DNA of 64,000 bases from a virus: positions 19,354-83,353 of the IMG/VR virus record IMGVR_UViG_3300034105_001195, one strand, 5' to 3'. A model generated the notes under the pieces. That model saw nothing but the letters and a program-made list of their open reading frames with translations, ran no database searches and had not been told where the DNA came from. Shown here piece after piece: positions 37,174 to 46,285 of the stretch (within the stretch, counting starts at the first letter, position 1; each line of letters opens with the position of its first letter). A program made the translations under genes and the position numbers.

Positions 37174-38276
37174 GCTAAGTAATACCTCACAATCACTACA
37201 CCATTGTTTCCTGGGGAACCAATTTGTCCTGCGCTGTTAGCGTGTCCATTTGTTGTACTTTGTCCACCAGCACCAAAGAAACCATTTGTGGAAAATGGGC
37301 CAACTCCATTGTCTGGGTCTGCTCCTGCTCCACCTTGACCATAATTTTGAGCAGTTCCAGTTATTGAAGATGAGTAACCTGCTCCAGCGTTTCCGCCGCC
37401 GCCGTTTCCTCCATTTGAACCATTTCCTGCTGCTCCGCCTCCGCCGCCGCCTCTTCTATTACTTCCAGTGTCATTTGCTCCAGAACCACCTGAGTAGCCT
37501 CCAGAAAAAACGGGTGAATACAATGTTCCTAAACCTGTTGAAGATGTTTGGGTTACACCAGTAGCTCCGCCACCTCCGCCTCCAGCGCCACCTCCGCCTC
37601 CGTTACCACCAACACCAGATACGGCGGTTCTTGTGTTCCAAGAACCTCCACCACCGCCACCTAGTGCATAAACGTTACCAAAGTATGATGTTCCGCCAGC
37701 GTATCCAGAACTATTTGTTCCACTTGCAGCACCACCGCTACCAACTGTTACACCAGTTGCTCCTGCAACTGGGACTCCAGAAAGAAATATTACATTGCCG
37801 CCTCCGCCACCTCCGCCTCCGCCGTGAGTTCCTCCGTGACCTGCTCCTGCAGAGCCGCCGCCGCCAACTATTAGAACATCTGCAATTGGCATAGCTACAT
37901 TAGGTAGAATAAAATTTCCTGATGCGTTAATAATTGCTGGAACTGTTGTGAATGCAGCAAAAGGATTTGCAAACGCAGTTGTCTGTTTGACCGCCACTTT
38001 ACTTAAAGAAATATAATCTCCTGCTGGAGCAACAATATTAATGCTAGTAAATGCATGCGGAACATTAATAACTTTATTTAAGTACCCGCCAGTTGTAGCT
38101 CCAGAACTTACAAAATATACATATCCGCTACCTTTAGTGTTAGAATCAACTATATAATTGCCTGCAGCACCTGCTTGAGCCCATGATCTGTTATATGTCT
38201 CCATACGAATTGATGCAATATAATCAAATCCTGGAGTTCCTCCACCACCTGATGGTGTAAATGATTGAATTCCCAT
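37170..38276 (-). CDS. Glycine-rich tail fibre / adhesin (copy 1)
   Basis: A 368-residue protein. Residues 1-130 are a beta domain (YIASIRMETYNRSWAQAGAA). Residues 131-350 are a glycine-rich head (IADVLIVGGGGSAGAG), ending GVVIVRYYLA. It is paralogous over its whole length to 41483-42607. The start overlaps the stop of 38276-38608 by one base. Gly-rich adhesin heads form polyglycine-type lattices in T4-like Gp38 proteins; the same kind of head is inferred here. Confidence 0.78.
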   Translation of the reverse strand: MGIQSFTPSGGGGTPGFDYIASIRMETYNRSWAQAGAAGNYIVDSNTKGSGYVYFVSSGATTGGYLNKVINVPHAFTSINIVAPAGDYISLSKVAVKQTTAFANPFAAFTTVPAIINASGNFILPNVAMPIADVLIVGGGGSAGAGHGGTHGGGGGGGGGNVIFLSGVPVAGATGVTVGSGGAASGTNSSGYAGGTSYFGNVYALGGGGGGSWNTRTAVSGVGGNGGGGGAGGGGGGATGVTQTSSTGLGTLYSPVFSGGYSGGSGANDTGSNRRGGGGGGAAGNGSNGGNGGGGNAGAGYSSSITGTAQNYGQGGAGADPDNGVGPFSTNGFFGAGGQSTTNGHANSAGQIGSPGNNGVVIVRYYLA

Positions 38277-38608
38277 TATACGTCGATCTCCACTCCGTAA
38301 GCATTAAATGTTACAAGCCCTGATGATGACTGAACTGTAATAACATCATTTGTATCTAGTGTGATTCCTAGATTTAGCGCTACGCTTAGGTTTGATCCAA
38401 CTTGTACATCATATGCAATGTAGTGATCTGTTGTTAATGTTGCGCCATCTGGGCGAACTGAAATCCGATATGTAGCAGAGTTAGCATCTCTATTAGCAAC
38501 TGTAATACAATTGATAATGGCCTGCTTTGATCCGCTTACTGTATATAAATTAAAATCTGTTGTTGCTGCTGGTGACTTTTGTCCCAGAATCTTGTATACC
38601 ATTGCCAT
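38276..38608 (-). CDS. Small structural protein, paralogue of 42607
   Basis: A 110-residue beta-rich protein (YKILGQKSPAATTDFNLYTV...SKQAIINCITVANRDA). The first ATG is kept because the paralogue at 42607-42942 starts at the same place (MAINYKVLGQ). Part of the five-gene block that occurs twice. Probably a capsomer- or fibre-bound jelly-roll protein; exact role unknown. Confidence 0.7.
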   Translation of the reverse strand: MAMVYKILGQKSPAATTDFNLYTVSGSKQAIINCITVANRDANSATYRISVRPDGATLTTDHYIAYDVQVGSNLSVALNLGITLDTNDVITVQSSSGLVTFNAYGVEIDV

Positions 38609-38612
38609 ATTT

Positions 38613-38978
38613 TTATACCCCTACCATAAAGAATGAGTGTAATGATGCTCCTGCACCGCTTACCTGATTTATTGCTGAAATTCTTGCTGTACTGATATCA
38701 GCTAAAGCAGTTGCTCTATCTAATCCAATGTCTGCTAGTGATGCTACTCTTGCTGTTTCTAGAGATGCCGCCGATGTAGATCTTTTTGTTTCTAGTTCCG
38801 TAATTTTAGCTGCAGTTGCGGCGACAATATCATCGACACCTAACATATTTGCTAGCTCGGTCATAGCTTTAGCAAGATAAATCATATCTTGTGTTGTTGT
38901 TGCAGAGTTCGTCATTGAAGTCATCTTCGTCTTCATTGCGTTGATCTGAGTTGCTAGGCTATCATAAACTACGGTCAT
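38613..38978 (-). CDS. Helical structural protein, paralogue of 42944
   Basis: A 121-residue mostly helical protein (LANMLGVDDIVAATAAKITELE) with an AAGGAGA site. It matches 42944-43312 along its length (MLGVNDIVTATADKIADLET). The coiled-coil pattern suggests an oligomeric linker in the fibre assembly. Inference from context. Confidence 0.7.
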   Translation of the reverse strand: MTVVYDSLATQINAMKTKMTSMTNSATTTQDMIYLAKAMTELANMLGVDDIVAATAAKITELETKRSTSAASLETARVASLADIGLDRATALADISTARISAINQVSGAGASLHSFFMVGV

Positions 38979-39014
38979 TTGTTATCTCCTTGATAAAGTA
39001 TATCATATGTTCTT

Positions 39015-39584
39015 TTATATTCCTAGGTCCAATTCTAGGCTTACTATACGGGCATCAAAGCTGGCTACCTGAGAAGATAATGTTCCTAAAGAGTTTGTAA
39101 CTGTTGTAGAAAAATTAGCATCATCTCCTAGAGCCGCCGCCAACTCATTTAAAGTATTTAAAGCTGTTGGGGCTGAGTCAACTAAATTAGCAAGCTGAGA
39201 TAGAGGGACAAGGCCATTTGCGTCAAGTGTCGCTAGTCCGTCTGGATTGCCTACCAGGGTGTCTGGCACGTATGTCTGAGCGGCGGTAGAAGCAAGACCA
39301 CTAACTGCTGTATCTACATATGTCTTTGTTGCAAGAGCAGTAGTATCGGCAATTCCATGAATATTTGTAGTGGCATTATTATGTGTTGTAATTGCTGAAG
39401 TTAAATCAGTTGCTAGAACGTTTGCAAATACTAGAGCAGAAAATGTTGCTACGCCATTACCTATCTTAAACTTATTAAGAGTTGTATCAATGCCAATTTC
39501 ACCAGCTTGTAAGACTGGATTATATAGAGCCCAATTTGCCGTGGTGTCTCTGCGAAGTCTAAATGTTACATTTGTAGTTGTCAT
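39015..39584 (-). CDS. Tail fibre segment with VGNPDG module (copy 1)
   Basis: A 189-residue protein. The N-terminus (NVTFRLRRDTTANWALYNPV...GEIGIDT) resembles the start of many phage fibres. Residues about 95-165 carry the 'YVPDTLVGNPDGLATLDANG...LNELAAALGDD' module shared with 43849-44622 and 32928-34811. It overlaps 39581-39787 by ATGA. Confidence 0.72.
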   Translation of the reverse strand: MTTTNVTFRLRRDTTANWALYNPVLQAGEIGIDTTLNKFKIGNGVATFSALVFANVLATDLTSAITTHNNATTNIHGIADTTALATKTYVDTAVSGLASTAAQTYVPDTLVGNPDGLATLDANGLVPLSQLANLVDSAPTALNTLNELAAALGDDANFSTTVTNSLGTLSSQVASFDARIVSLELDLGI

Positions 39585-39787
39585 GCGGGATTAGCGTCTC
39601 CTCCATCATAACTTACTCCAGCTGCCGCTCCAGTTGAAACTACCGCACCATCATATGAATGAAGGTGATCAAATACTACTGCTGGATCTGTAAACAATGC
39701 CCATTTAGCACCATCCCATTTCCAACGAATTCCGTTGCTTGTGAATGTTTGATTTAATGTTGGGCTTAGGGGGAATATGGTAGCCAT
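39581..39787 (-). CDS. Short fibre-adaptor protein
   Basis: A 68-residue protein consisting of the FPLSPTLNQTFTSNGIRWKW module followed by a short tail (FDHLHSYDGAVVSTG). In 22254-23330 and 23587-24300 the same module is the N-terminus of longer collagen-like fibres, so this may be an adaptor lacking a shaft. TATAAT ends six bases before its ATG: probably leaderless. Confidence 0.68.
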   Translation of the reverse strand: MATIFPLSPTLNQTFTSNGIRWKWDGAKWALFTDPAVVFDHLHSYDGAVVSTGAAAGVSYDGGDANPA

Positions 39788-39793
39788 ATTAGT

Positions 39794-39799
39794 ATTATA
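39794..39799 (-). promoter_or_regulatory. -10 element TATAAT six bases before ATG (leaderless)
   Basis: The minus strand reads GGGTATAAT, six bases, ATG at 39787. The hexamer overlaps the stop codon of the kelch-like gene upstream. Confidence 0.5.
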
Positions 39800-41186
39800 C
39801 CCTAGCTGCGTATGAAGGTACTGCTACCTGAGATTGTGTTTGTGAGATTAAGTAATATTGTCCAGCATCTAGGTAGTGTGCATATGAAGTGGCACTTCCT
39901 GGATTATTTGCAACAGATAGAACCTGTGTTGGTGCCCAGTACTGTGGTGTTTCTACAGGGGCAGGAAGGAATCCAGTAGCAATATATGTTGCCTTTGAAT
40001 ACTTACGATCAAATTGGTCATATAGGTACAATGCATCTTCTGTATATGTGCGACCATTCATATGACCTAGTGTGTCAAATGCCTTTGTTGCTGACTTAAA
40101 GTTCTTAATAGTAGTATATGTATTTGTTGCTGGATTATAGTATCCAAACCAGTAATCGAATGTAGATTCAGTTCCCTTATCTACCGCCGTCTTTCTTTCT
40201 CCTGAGATATAAACCTTGCCCTCATATGAGAACACAAATGTGCGGTCATAAGAGTTAGAAGGCTCTCCTGGCATCTTAGCAATAGCAGACCAAGTATTAG
40301 TTGATCCAGTCCACTTGTATGCAAGGTTTCCAAAATAATGTGTTGTAGGAACGTTTGATGTTTCTAGATAATGTGTTCCAAATGTGTAGACGTTTCCATC
40401 TCCTGGAGCGGCCATAAGAATATTCATTGTATTCAAAGCATCTGGGTAATTAGACTTTGCTGTCTGAGTAAATGATGCTGTAGCCATATCCTTTTGGATA
40501 AAGGTTGTATACATAGTCTGATTATGAGTTTGAACTCCGCCTGCTGAATTATATTGTCCTCCGCCTGCTATGTACATCTTGTTATTAGTATAGTCAAAGG
40601 CAAATGATGCACCTTTGTAGTTATTTGAATAAAGATCGACTGCTGCCATTGTTGTAGCATTTACGATCTTGCCTGCATAATATGCATCTGTGGCAACATT
40701 ATATGTTGGATAAGACCAGACATAATCTGTTCCGCCAATATTTCTACAAGTTAAGGCATTAGTAAGTTGTACTGTTGGAGTTGTAGGAATTGTTGGGGTT
40801 GGTGTAGTATTTGTATTTGAAATCAATCCTGAAGATATTACGGCATTTGAATTTGTTGGCCAGTTGATGTACTGGTTATCTGAAACAAAAACAATCTTGG
40901 CCCAAGACTTGCTTGGGTTAAAGTTCCATGTTGTAGTAAATGAAGGGCTAACAAAAGATGAGTCGATTACATTTCCATCGCCATCTAGAATATTTATATA
41001 AGTAACATTAGTTGGAGCACCGTTAGTAAAATCAAGGCTGTATAGACCACCATTGACAAGCATGCCTACGTTTAGAATAAATATACGCTGCTTTGTTACT
41101 GCTGATGCTGATGGTGCTTTGAACGTCAAGTTACCGCCTAGGGCGGGCAAGGAGTTCTTAGATACCAAATCTAGTGTTACTGCCAT
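39795..41186 (-). CDS. Kelch-like beta-propeller virion protein
   Basis: A 463-residue protein. Residues 1-125 form a beta sandwich (FKAPSASAVTKQRIFILNVG). After a Thr/Pro linker (TNTTPTPTIPTTPTVQ) residues about 140-430 show repeated blades with kelch features (NNKMYIAGGGQYNSAGG; GKVYISGERKTAVDKG; NTWSAIAKMPG). Kelch propellers usually bind proteins or glycans. It lies between the two copies of the duplicated fibre block. Good AAAGGAG site. Confidence 0.72.
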   Translation of the reverse strand: MAVTLDLVSKNSLPALGGNLTFKAPSASAVTKQRIFILNVGMLVNGGLYSLDFTNGAPTNVTYINILDGDGNVIDSSFVSPSFTTTWNFNPSKSWAKIVFVSDNQYINWPTNSNAVISSGLISNTNTTPTPTIPTTPTVQLTNALTCRNIGGTDYVWSYPTYNVATDAYYAGKIVNATTMAAVDLYSNNYKGASFAFDYTNNKMYIAGGGQYNSAGGVQTHNQTMYTTFIQKDMATASFTQTAKSNYPDALNTMNILMAAPGDGNVYTFGTHYLETSNVPTTHYFGNLAYKWTGSTNTWSAIAKMPGEPSNSYDRTFVFSYEGKVYISGERKTAVDKGTESTFDYWFGYYNPATNTYTTIKNFKSATKAFDTLGHMNGRTYTEDALYLYDQFDRKYSKATYIATGFLPAPVETPQYWAPTQVLSVANNPGSATSYAHYLDAGQYYLISQTQSQVAVPSYAARV

Positions 41187-41198
41187 TTTTTACTCCTT

Positions 41199-41486
41199 TT
41201 ATCTATCTGTCCAGCTTAAAGTGCTCTCATCCCAAAATTTTGCAATTGGATTTGGATTTGGGCCTTCAGGAGATTCCCAAATAAAGTCTGAGTTTAAAAC
41301 CCATGACTCGTAAGGCTTTGCTGATAAAAACTTGTTTATCTCTGCGTCGTATGTCATACCAATAGCGGCAACAGATGTGTCTTCTGTAACTTTTACAAAG
41401 AACTCTGAAATAGAGTTTATCTTGTCGTCGTCACAAATAATTATATTTTCAACTTTATTATTATTTAATATTGCATAAGTACTCAT
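41199..41486 (-). CDS. Fibre-associated protein, paralogue of 36886
   Basis: A 95-residue protein (MSTYAILNNNKVENIIICDD; KPYESWVLNSDFIWESPEGP; KFWDESTLSW), matching 36886-37173. ATGA overlap with the glycine-rich fibre upstream. It probably has the same role, for example fibre maturation or capping. Confidence 0.72.
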   Translation of the reverse strand: MSTYAILNNNKVENIIICDDDKINSISEFFVKVTEDTSVAAIGMTYDAEINKFLSAKPYESWVLNSDFIWESPEGPNPNPIAKFWDESTLSWTDR

Positions 41487-42607
41487 ATTGTAAATGACCT
41501 CACAACTACTACCCCATTTGTTCCACCAAGACCAAGTGTACTTGATGTTGGGTGTCCGTTTGATGTTCCTTGACCACCAGAGCCATAGTGAACAGAATAT
41601 CCATTATATCCAGAAACCCCATGTGATCCATTTGGAGTAGATCCATATCCGCCTCCGCCATACATTGCTGTTTGTCCTGAAAGAGTTGAAACAAATCCAG
41701 CTCCACCCCGACCGTCGTTTCCAGCTGTACCGTCGCCAACTGCTCCGCCGCCGCCTCCGCCTCTTGAGCCAGTTGAGTTTCCAGAGTGACCCTGACCTCC
41801 AGATCTTCCTCCTTCAAAACCTAAAGAGCCAGAAACATCTAATCCCATAGAAGCTGTTTGAACAACTCCACCAGGATTTGTTGGAGCGCTTGCGCCTGCA
41901 CAACCTCCTCCAGAGTTTCCTCCAGATCTTCCTGCACGATTATTCCAGCCTCCGCCGCCTCCGCCGCCTAGTGCAAAAATGTTTCCGAAATAAGTTTTTG
42001 CTCCATCAAACCCAGGCTCAACTGCTGCAGGATTTGCTGAAGCGCCTGCGCCAATCTGAACTGATGTTGGTGAAGCACCATTCATTCCATAAAGCATAAC
42101 GACATTGCCTCCGCCTCCGCCTCCGCCTCCGCCGTGGGCATCTCCATGACCTGCTCCTGAGCCTCCGCCTCCGCCAACTAGAATAACATTGACGAGATCT
42201 AGAGCTCCTGTAGGTCTAGTATAAGAACCAGAAGTTGTAATAATTTGTGGTGTTGCAGTAACTGCTGTTGAATAAGGATAAGAAGGAAGGCCAGCAGAAA
42301 AAACTGATGTCGGCTTTACTTTTATCTTAAAAAGTGAAACTAAATCTCCAGTTGCAGAAACTATATTAATACTAGTAAAAGAATGTGCTACGTTAACCAT
42401 TTTATTAAGTGGAACACCTGTTGTTGTTGATCCAACAAAATATGCGTAACCAGTTTCTTGATTTGATGAATACACTCCGTAGTATCCCGCTGTACCACCT
42501 TGTGCCCAAGTTCTATTAAATGTCTCCATATATATGGATCCAACAAATGTCATATTTGGCATTCCGCCGCCGCCGCCTGATGCGGGAACTGTATTAAACC
42601 CTGGCAT
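41483..42607 (-). CDS. Glycine-rich tail fibre / adhesin (copy 2)
   Basis: A 374-residue protein, paralogous to 37170-38276. The N-terminal half is beta-rich (MTFVGSIYMETFNRTWAQGG). The glycine-rich head spans about 140-360 (VNVILVGGGGGSGAGHGDAH) and ends TNGVVVVRSFTI. The two copies differ mainly in the variable Gly-rich loops, as expected for host-range regions. Confidence 0.78.
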   Translation of the reverse strand: MPGFNTVPASGGGGGMPNMTFVGSIYMETFNRTWAQGGTAGYYGVYSSNQETGYAYFVGSTTTGVPLNKMVNVAHSFTSINIVSATGDLVSLFKIKVKPTSVFSAGLPSYPYSTAVTATPQIITTSGSYTRPTGALDLVNVILVGGGGGSGAGHGDAHGGGGGGGGGNVVMLYGMNGASPTSVQIGAGASANPAAVEPGFDGAKTYFGNIFALGGGGGGGWNNRAGRSGGNSGGGCAGASAPTNPGGVVQTASMGLDVSGSLGFEGGRSGGQGHSGNSTGSRGGGGGGAVGDGTAGNDGRGGAGFVSTLSGQTAMYGGGGYGSTPNGSHGVSGYNGYSVHYGSGGQGTSNGHPTSSTLGLGGTNGVVVVRSFTI

Positions 42608-42942
42608 TATGCATCTACCTCCGAACCAAATAGATTAAACGCTATTGCTGTTGATGCTCCATAAACTTCTACGATATCTCCTGTACCTAGGGTCATTGAA
42701 AGTTGAAGGGCTTGTGATACTCCGCCAGCTGCTGCTGTATCATATACAAGAATTTGCTTGTTGTCTGCGGCTGCTCCTGCTACTCTTACTCTTACTCTAT
42801 ATAGAATATCGTCTGATGTAAGGTTAGCTACTGTTAGTGATGAACAGATAGCCTGCTTTCCTGAAGGAACAGCGTAAATCTGTGTGTATGTTGCGTTTGC
42901 TGATGGAACTACTTGTCCCAGTACCTTGTAATTAATTGCCAT
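42607..42942 (-). CDS. Small structural protein, paralogue of 38276
   Basis: A 111-residue beta-rich protein (MAINYKVLGQVVPSANATYT; KQAICSSLTVANLTSDD). It matches 38276-38608 and more weakly 43541-43840, suggesting three related small jelly-roll proteins. One-base overlap with the next fibre gene. Confidence 0.7.
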   Translation of the reverse strand: MAINYKVLGQVVPSANATYTQIYAVPSGKQAICSSLTVANLTSDDILYRVRVRVAGAAADNKQILVYDTAAAGGVSQALQLSMTLGTGDIVEVYGASTAIAFNLFGSEVDA

Positions 42943-42943
42943 T

Positions 42944-43312
42944 TTATATCATGCTCCCTATGAATAGTACGTTAAAACTTGTTGACGCTGAATTTATTTG
43001 ATTCATTGTCGTTGTACCTAATGTTGTAATATTGCTAATTGCTGTTGCTCTTTCTGCTACTACGTCTGCCACCGCTCCGACTCGTGCAGTTTCCATCGAT
43101 GCAAGAGAGGCAACTTTCTTTGTTTCAAGATCTGCAATTTTATCTGCAGTTGCTGTAACAATGTCATTTACGCCAAGCATTCCACCTAATGTGTCTAATG
43201 CTGATGCTAAATAAACTAAATCCTGTGCGCTATAAGTTGTGTGACCAATTGATGCTGCAATCTCAGATTTAATAGCGGTAATTTCTGTGGCTAACGAGGT
43301 ATAGTCTGGCAT
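42944..43312 (-). CDS. Helical structural protein, paralogue of 38613
   Basis: A 122-residue protein (TSLATEITAIKSEIAASIGH; MLGVNDIVTATADKIADLET). It corresponds in order and sequence to 38613-38978. One base separates it from the next gene. Confidence 0.7.
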   Translation of the reverse strand: MPDYTSLATEITAIKSEIAASIGHTTYSAQDLVYLASALDTLGGMLGVNDIVTATADKIADLETKKVASLASMETARVGAVADVVAERATAISNITTLGTTTMNQINSASTSFNVLFIGSMI

Positions 43313-43313
43313 T

Positions 43314-43541
43314 TTACATTGTCTCCATTCTGTTCATCCTTAAAGCCATAGCAACTTTTTCATAAGTTTTCTGCCAACCGCTTTTGGTGTATTGCTCAAG
43401 TGTATCATGAGTTGTATTAAAATACAGGTCTCCAATACTAGCATTTTGTGGTCTTTCTTGTACTGTGCCTACTGGTATTGTTGCTCCCCCGCCCCCGCCT
43501 GCGAGAGCTACTGATGCTGAAGCTGCTTTACGAATTCCCAT
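43314..43541 (-). CDS. Small fibre-adaptor-like protein
   Basis: A 75-residue protein with a Gly-rich start (SVALAGGGGGATIPVGTVQE) and the module 'PQNASIGDLYFNTTHDTLEQYTKSGW', which is also present near the start of several long fibres in the window (for example 28585-30135). It has no counterpart in copy 1 of the duplicated block. Confidence 0.62.
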   Translation of the reverse strand: MGIRKAASASVALAGGGGGATIPVGTVQERPQNASIGDLYFNTTHDTLEQYTKSGWQKTYEKVAMALRMNRMETM

Positions 43542-43840
43542 TAAAGTTCTACCCCCGATATGTGAAAGTTTACAGAAGTTGAAGATGCAAAACCTTTTAT
43601 AGTTTGCGTGGTAGAAAGAACTGTCTTGGTATCCATAACAAGGGTATCGTTTGCGCCAACTGTTACTCCAGAAAGGTATGCAACGTCATTAAATAAAATT
43701 GAGGCGGTAATTGCTACAGCAGTTGTATTGGTAATTGAAATATTAGTTACTATATTAGTCTTGCTTGCTGGAACAGTATATAGCGTTGCTGAGGAAGTGG
43801 CTGCTGCTGCCCTTACAAATTGTTTTGCTACATTTGCCAT
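43541..43840 (-). CDS. Small beta-rich structural protein
   Basis: A 99-residue protein (ATLYTVPASKTNIVTNISIT; GVTVGANDTLVMDTKTVLST) with the same strand pattern as 38276 and 42607. AGGAGA site. It probably belongs to the same jelly-roll family; no counterpart at this position in copy 1. Confidence 0.65.
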   Translation of the reverse strand: MANVAKQFVRAAAATSSATLYTVPASKTNIVTNISITNTTAVAITASILFNDVAYLSGVTVGANDTLVMDTKTVLSTTQTIKGFASSTSVNFHISGVEL

Positions 43841-43848
43841 ATTATCTC

Positions 43849-44622
43849 CTAGTACGCTCCCATTATTATACCAATTTCTGTGTCATAAACAGAGTTTGTG
43901 ATATTAGTAATAAAATTAGCATCGTCGCCTACGGCTGCTGCTAATTCATTTAGGGTATTCAGCACTGCTGGAGCCCCATCAATTATATTTCCTAGCTGGG
44001 AGATAGGAACATTTCCAGTTGCATCTAGCGTTGCTATTCCATCTGGGTTACCGACCAAAGAATCTGGCACATAAGTTTCTGCGGCGGTTGAGGAGAGCGC
44101 TGAGACTGCATTATCTACATATGTCTGAGATGCAATTAATGCGGTATTTACTGATATTGCTTTTGTAGTTGTATTGTAAGAAAGACCTGATCCTACTGCA
44201 TTTCCAACGGCATCTTTTGCATTTGTATCGGTATAAGGGTTTACCCATGTAACTGCATAGTCTGCGTTTGAAGATTTAGCTGCAATCTGACCAGTGGTTC
44301 CGCCTGCTGCTACTCCTGGACCAACAGGTCCGACGGGGCCAAAAGATATTTCTACCCAGAATGTTCCATCATAAGTATAGAAGTGAGGATCAACGTTGTT
44401 GTACCAAAGATCACCCTCTTTAGGAGAAGGTGTTGTTGGTGCTGTAGTTCCTATTGATACCGCAGATCCTGATGAACCTGCTCCAACTTCAATCCAACCA
44501 GTATTAGTATAAACTCTTACTTTGTTAGTAACGCTATTTAAATATAGGTCACCGATTCTTGGATTTGCTGGGTCAGTCGCTAAACTGACTGTATTTAAGG
44601 AGACTAATCTTTTTACAGACAT
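43849..44622 (-). CDS. Tail fibre segment with VGNPDG module (copy 2)
   Basis: A 257-residue protein. Residues 1-90 include two 'PRIGDLYLNSVTNKVRVYTN/PKEGDLWYNNVDPHFYTYDG' type modules. Residues about 175-250 contain YVPDSLVGNPDGIATLDATG and LNELAAAVGDD, paralogous to 39015-39584. Strong AAGGAGAG site. Confidence 0.74.
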   Translation of the reverse strand: MSVKRLVSLNTVSLATDPANPRIGDLYLNSVTNKVRVYTNTGWIEVGAGSSGSAVSIGTTAPTTPSPKEGDLWYNNVDPHFYTYDGTFWVEISFGPVGPVGPGVAAGGTTGQIAAKSSNADYAVTWVNPYTDTNAKDAVGNAVGSGLSYNTTTKAISVNTALIASQTYVDNAVSALSSTAAETYVPDSLVGNPDGIATLDATGNVPISQLGNIIDGAPAVLNTLNELAAAVGDDANFITNITNSVYDTEIGIIMGAY

Positions 44623-44632
44623 TTATCTCTCC

Positions 44633-46273
44633 TTAACCAGTGATTACGACTCTGTATGCTCCAGCGGTTGGTGCGGCTGCAAATGTTAATGTTACCACGT
44701 TAACTGATGTATGGTCAACATCTACTTCAACTTCTCCATATGGAGCAGAGTTTGCATATACTGCTACTGTTACATCCCGTGTTCCGAGATTGTGTGTTGC
44801 TGTGAATGTATATGGTGCAACTTCTGTTGTTGTGATATCAGACTTCCACTTACGCACAATCTCATGATAGTTAGTTCCATCATTTGTAAGTGTCCATTGA
44901 TCATTTGTCTCATTCCATAGAACTTCTACGTCAGCAGCTGCTCCACGCTCTACTCTAATACCAGCATCTACTGTTGGATTTCCAGTAAAGTCGGTGTTAA
45001 GGTTAATCTTGTTATCAACAATATTTACCTGAGTGGTATTTACTGAGTTAATTGTTCCAGTTACGTTTAAGTTACCGCCAACTGTAAGGTTGTTAGTAAT
45101 TGTTACGTCATCTGGCAAACCAATTGTAATTGCTGCTGTTTCTCCACCTGAACCAGCTACTGTAATCTCATTTGCTGTTCCAGCAACTGTTGAGATATAA
45201 GCTCCAGTTGTGTCATCTCCGAGGGCTACGGAGTTTGGCTGGATTGTCGTTGAGATATTGATACTTGCTAGGTTTGTTACTGTAGCTGTACCAACTACAT
45301 CTCCAGAAAGTTGTACATCAAAGTCGGCAACATCAAAGTTTAGCTTTGCTGCTGTGTCATCATATGTAACTACGATTCCATTTTCAGTGTTTGGTGCGAC
45401 AATCATGTCTCCAACAATGTCTTGTACTCGCTCAGCGTTTAATGTTATATTTCCTGCTGTGGCTGTAAAGTCTGTTGAATCAAAAGAAGCAATACCCTTG
45501 TTTGATGAGGTTGCGTCTTCTCCAGTTACCGTAATTGATGTTCCAGTGTGTGTTACATCTACGCCTTCTCCACCGAGAATTGAAATTCCGTGGGCTGAAG
45601 GGGTAAGAGCTCCAGTATCAGTTGTAATTGTCTTAACAACTGTATCTTCTAGTTCTACATGTCCTTCTGTTGTATTAAAGTCATCTGTGTTAAAAGATGC
45701 AATACCCTTATTAGTGGTAGAAGCGTCTTCTCCTGCTACTGTAATTGTATGAAGAGTTCCATCTGTTGCATAAGTGGTGTCAATTCCTTCTCCACCAACA
45801 AATTTTACTGTGTCTGTTAAAAGGTCAAGCTTATATCCACCATGTGCATTATCTGCACCAAGATCTAGCTGTGTTGCAAGAGCTACTGTTCCCGCTGCAG
45901 TCAAGCGACCTTGTGCGTCAACTGTAAATGTTGGAATAGCTGTTGATGACCCATATGAACCAGGTGTTACCGCTGTGTCATTAAGTCTAAGAGTTGTTGT
46001 TCCTGCTGTATCGTTGTATGTAGATGTTAACGCTGTGCCAGCAAGTACGGATGCTCCAATAATATCTTGAACAACTTCTGTTGATCCAGACATTGGCATC
46101 CATGGGCCATCTGGTGCAGACAGTCCATTGTAGTAGTACATCGTTGAGTTTGATGTGTCGTAATAAATTTGTCCAGATACTGGGCTAGATGGTGCTGCAC
46201 CCAAGTTCTGAATTCTAGCGTTTAGGAGCTCATTTTTATTGAGATCGACGCTGACTAAAAATTTTCTTGCCAT
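44633..46273 (-). CDS. Long tail fibre with tandem beta repeats
   Basis: A 546-residue protein. An N-terminal anchor (MARKFLVSVDLNKNELLNAR; PVSGQIYYDTSNSTMYYYNG) is followed by repeats of a 'NKGIASFNTDDFNTTEGHVE / NKGIASFDSTDFTATAGNI' unit near 185-280. A triple-helix-like stretch (LTVGGNLNVTGTINSVNTT) leads to a C-terminal domain with VEVLWNETNDQWTLTNDG. This layout is common in fibres of cyanophages and other aquatic phages. GGGAGAA site. Confidence 0.82.
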   Translation of the reverse strand: MARKFLVSVDLNKNELLNARIQNLGAAPSSPVSGQIYYDTSNSTMYYYNGLSAPDGPWMPMSGSTEVVQDIIGASVLAGTALTSTYNDTAGTTTLRLNDTAVTPGSYGSSTAIPTFTVDAQGRLTAAGTVALATQLDLGADNAHGGYKLDLLTDTVKFVGGEGIDTTYATDGTLHTITVAGEDASTTNKGIASFNTDDFNTTEGHVELEDTVVKTITTDTGALTPSAHGISILGGEGVDVTHTGTSITVTGEDATSSNKGIASFDSTDFTATAGNITLNAERVQDIVGDMIVAPNTENGIVVTYDDTAAKLNFDVADFDVQLSGDVVGTATVTNLASINISTTIQPNSVALGDDTTGAYISTVAGTANEITVAGSGGETAAITIGLPDDVTITNNLTVGGNLNVTGTINSVNTTQVNIVDNKINLNTDFTGNPTVDAGIRVERGAAADVEVLWNETNDQWTLTNDGTNYHEIVRKWKSDITTTEVAPYTFTATHNLGTRDVTVAVYANSAPYGEVEVDVDHTSVNVVTLTFAAAPTAGAYRVVITG

Positions 46274-46285
46274 TTTCTTTCTCCC

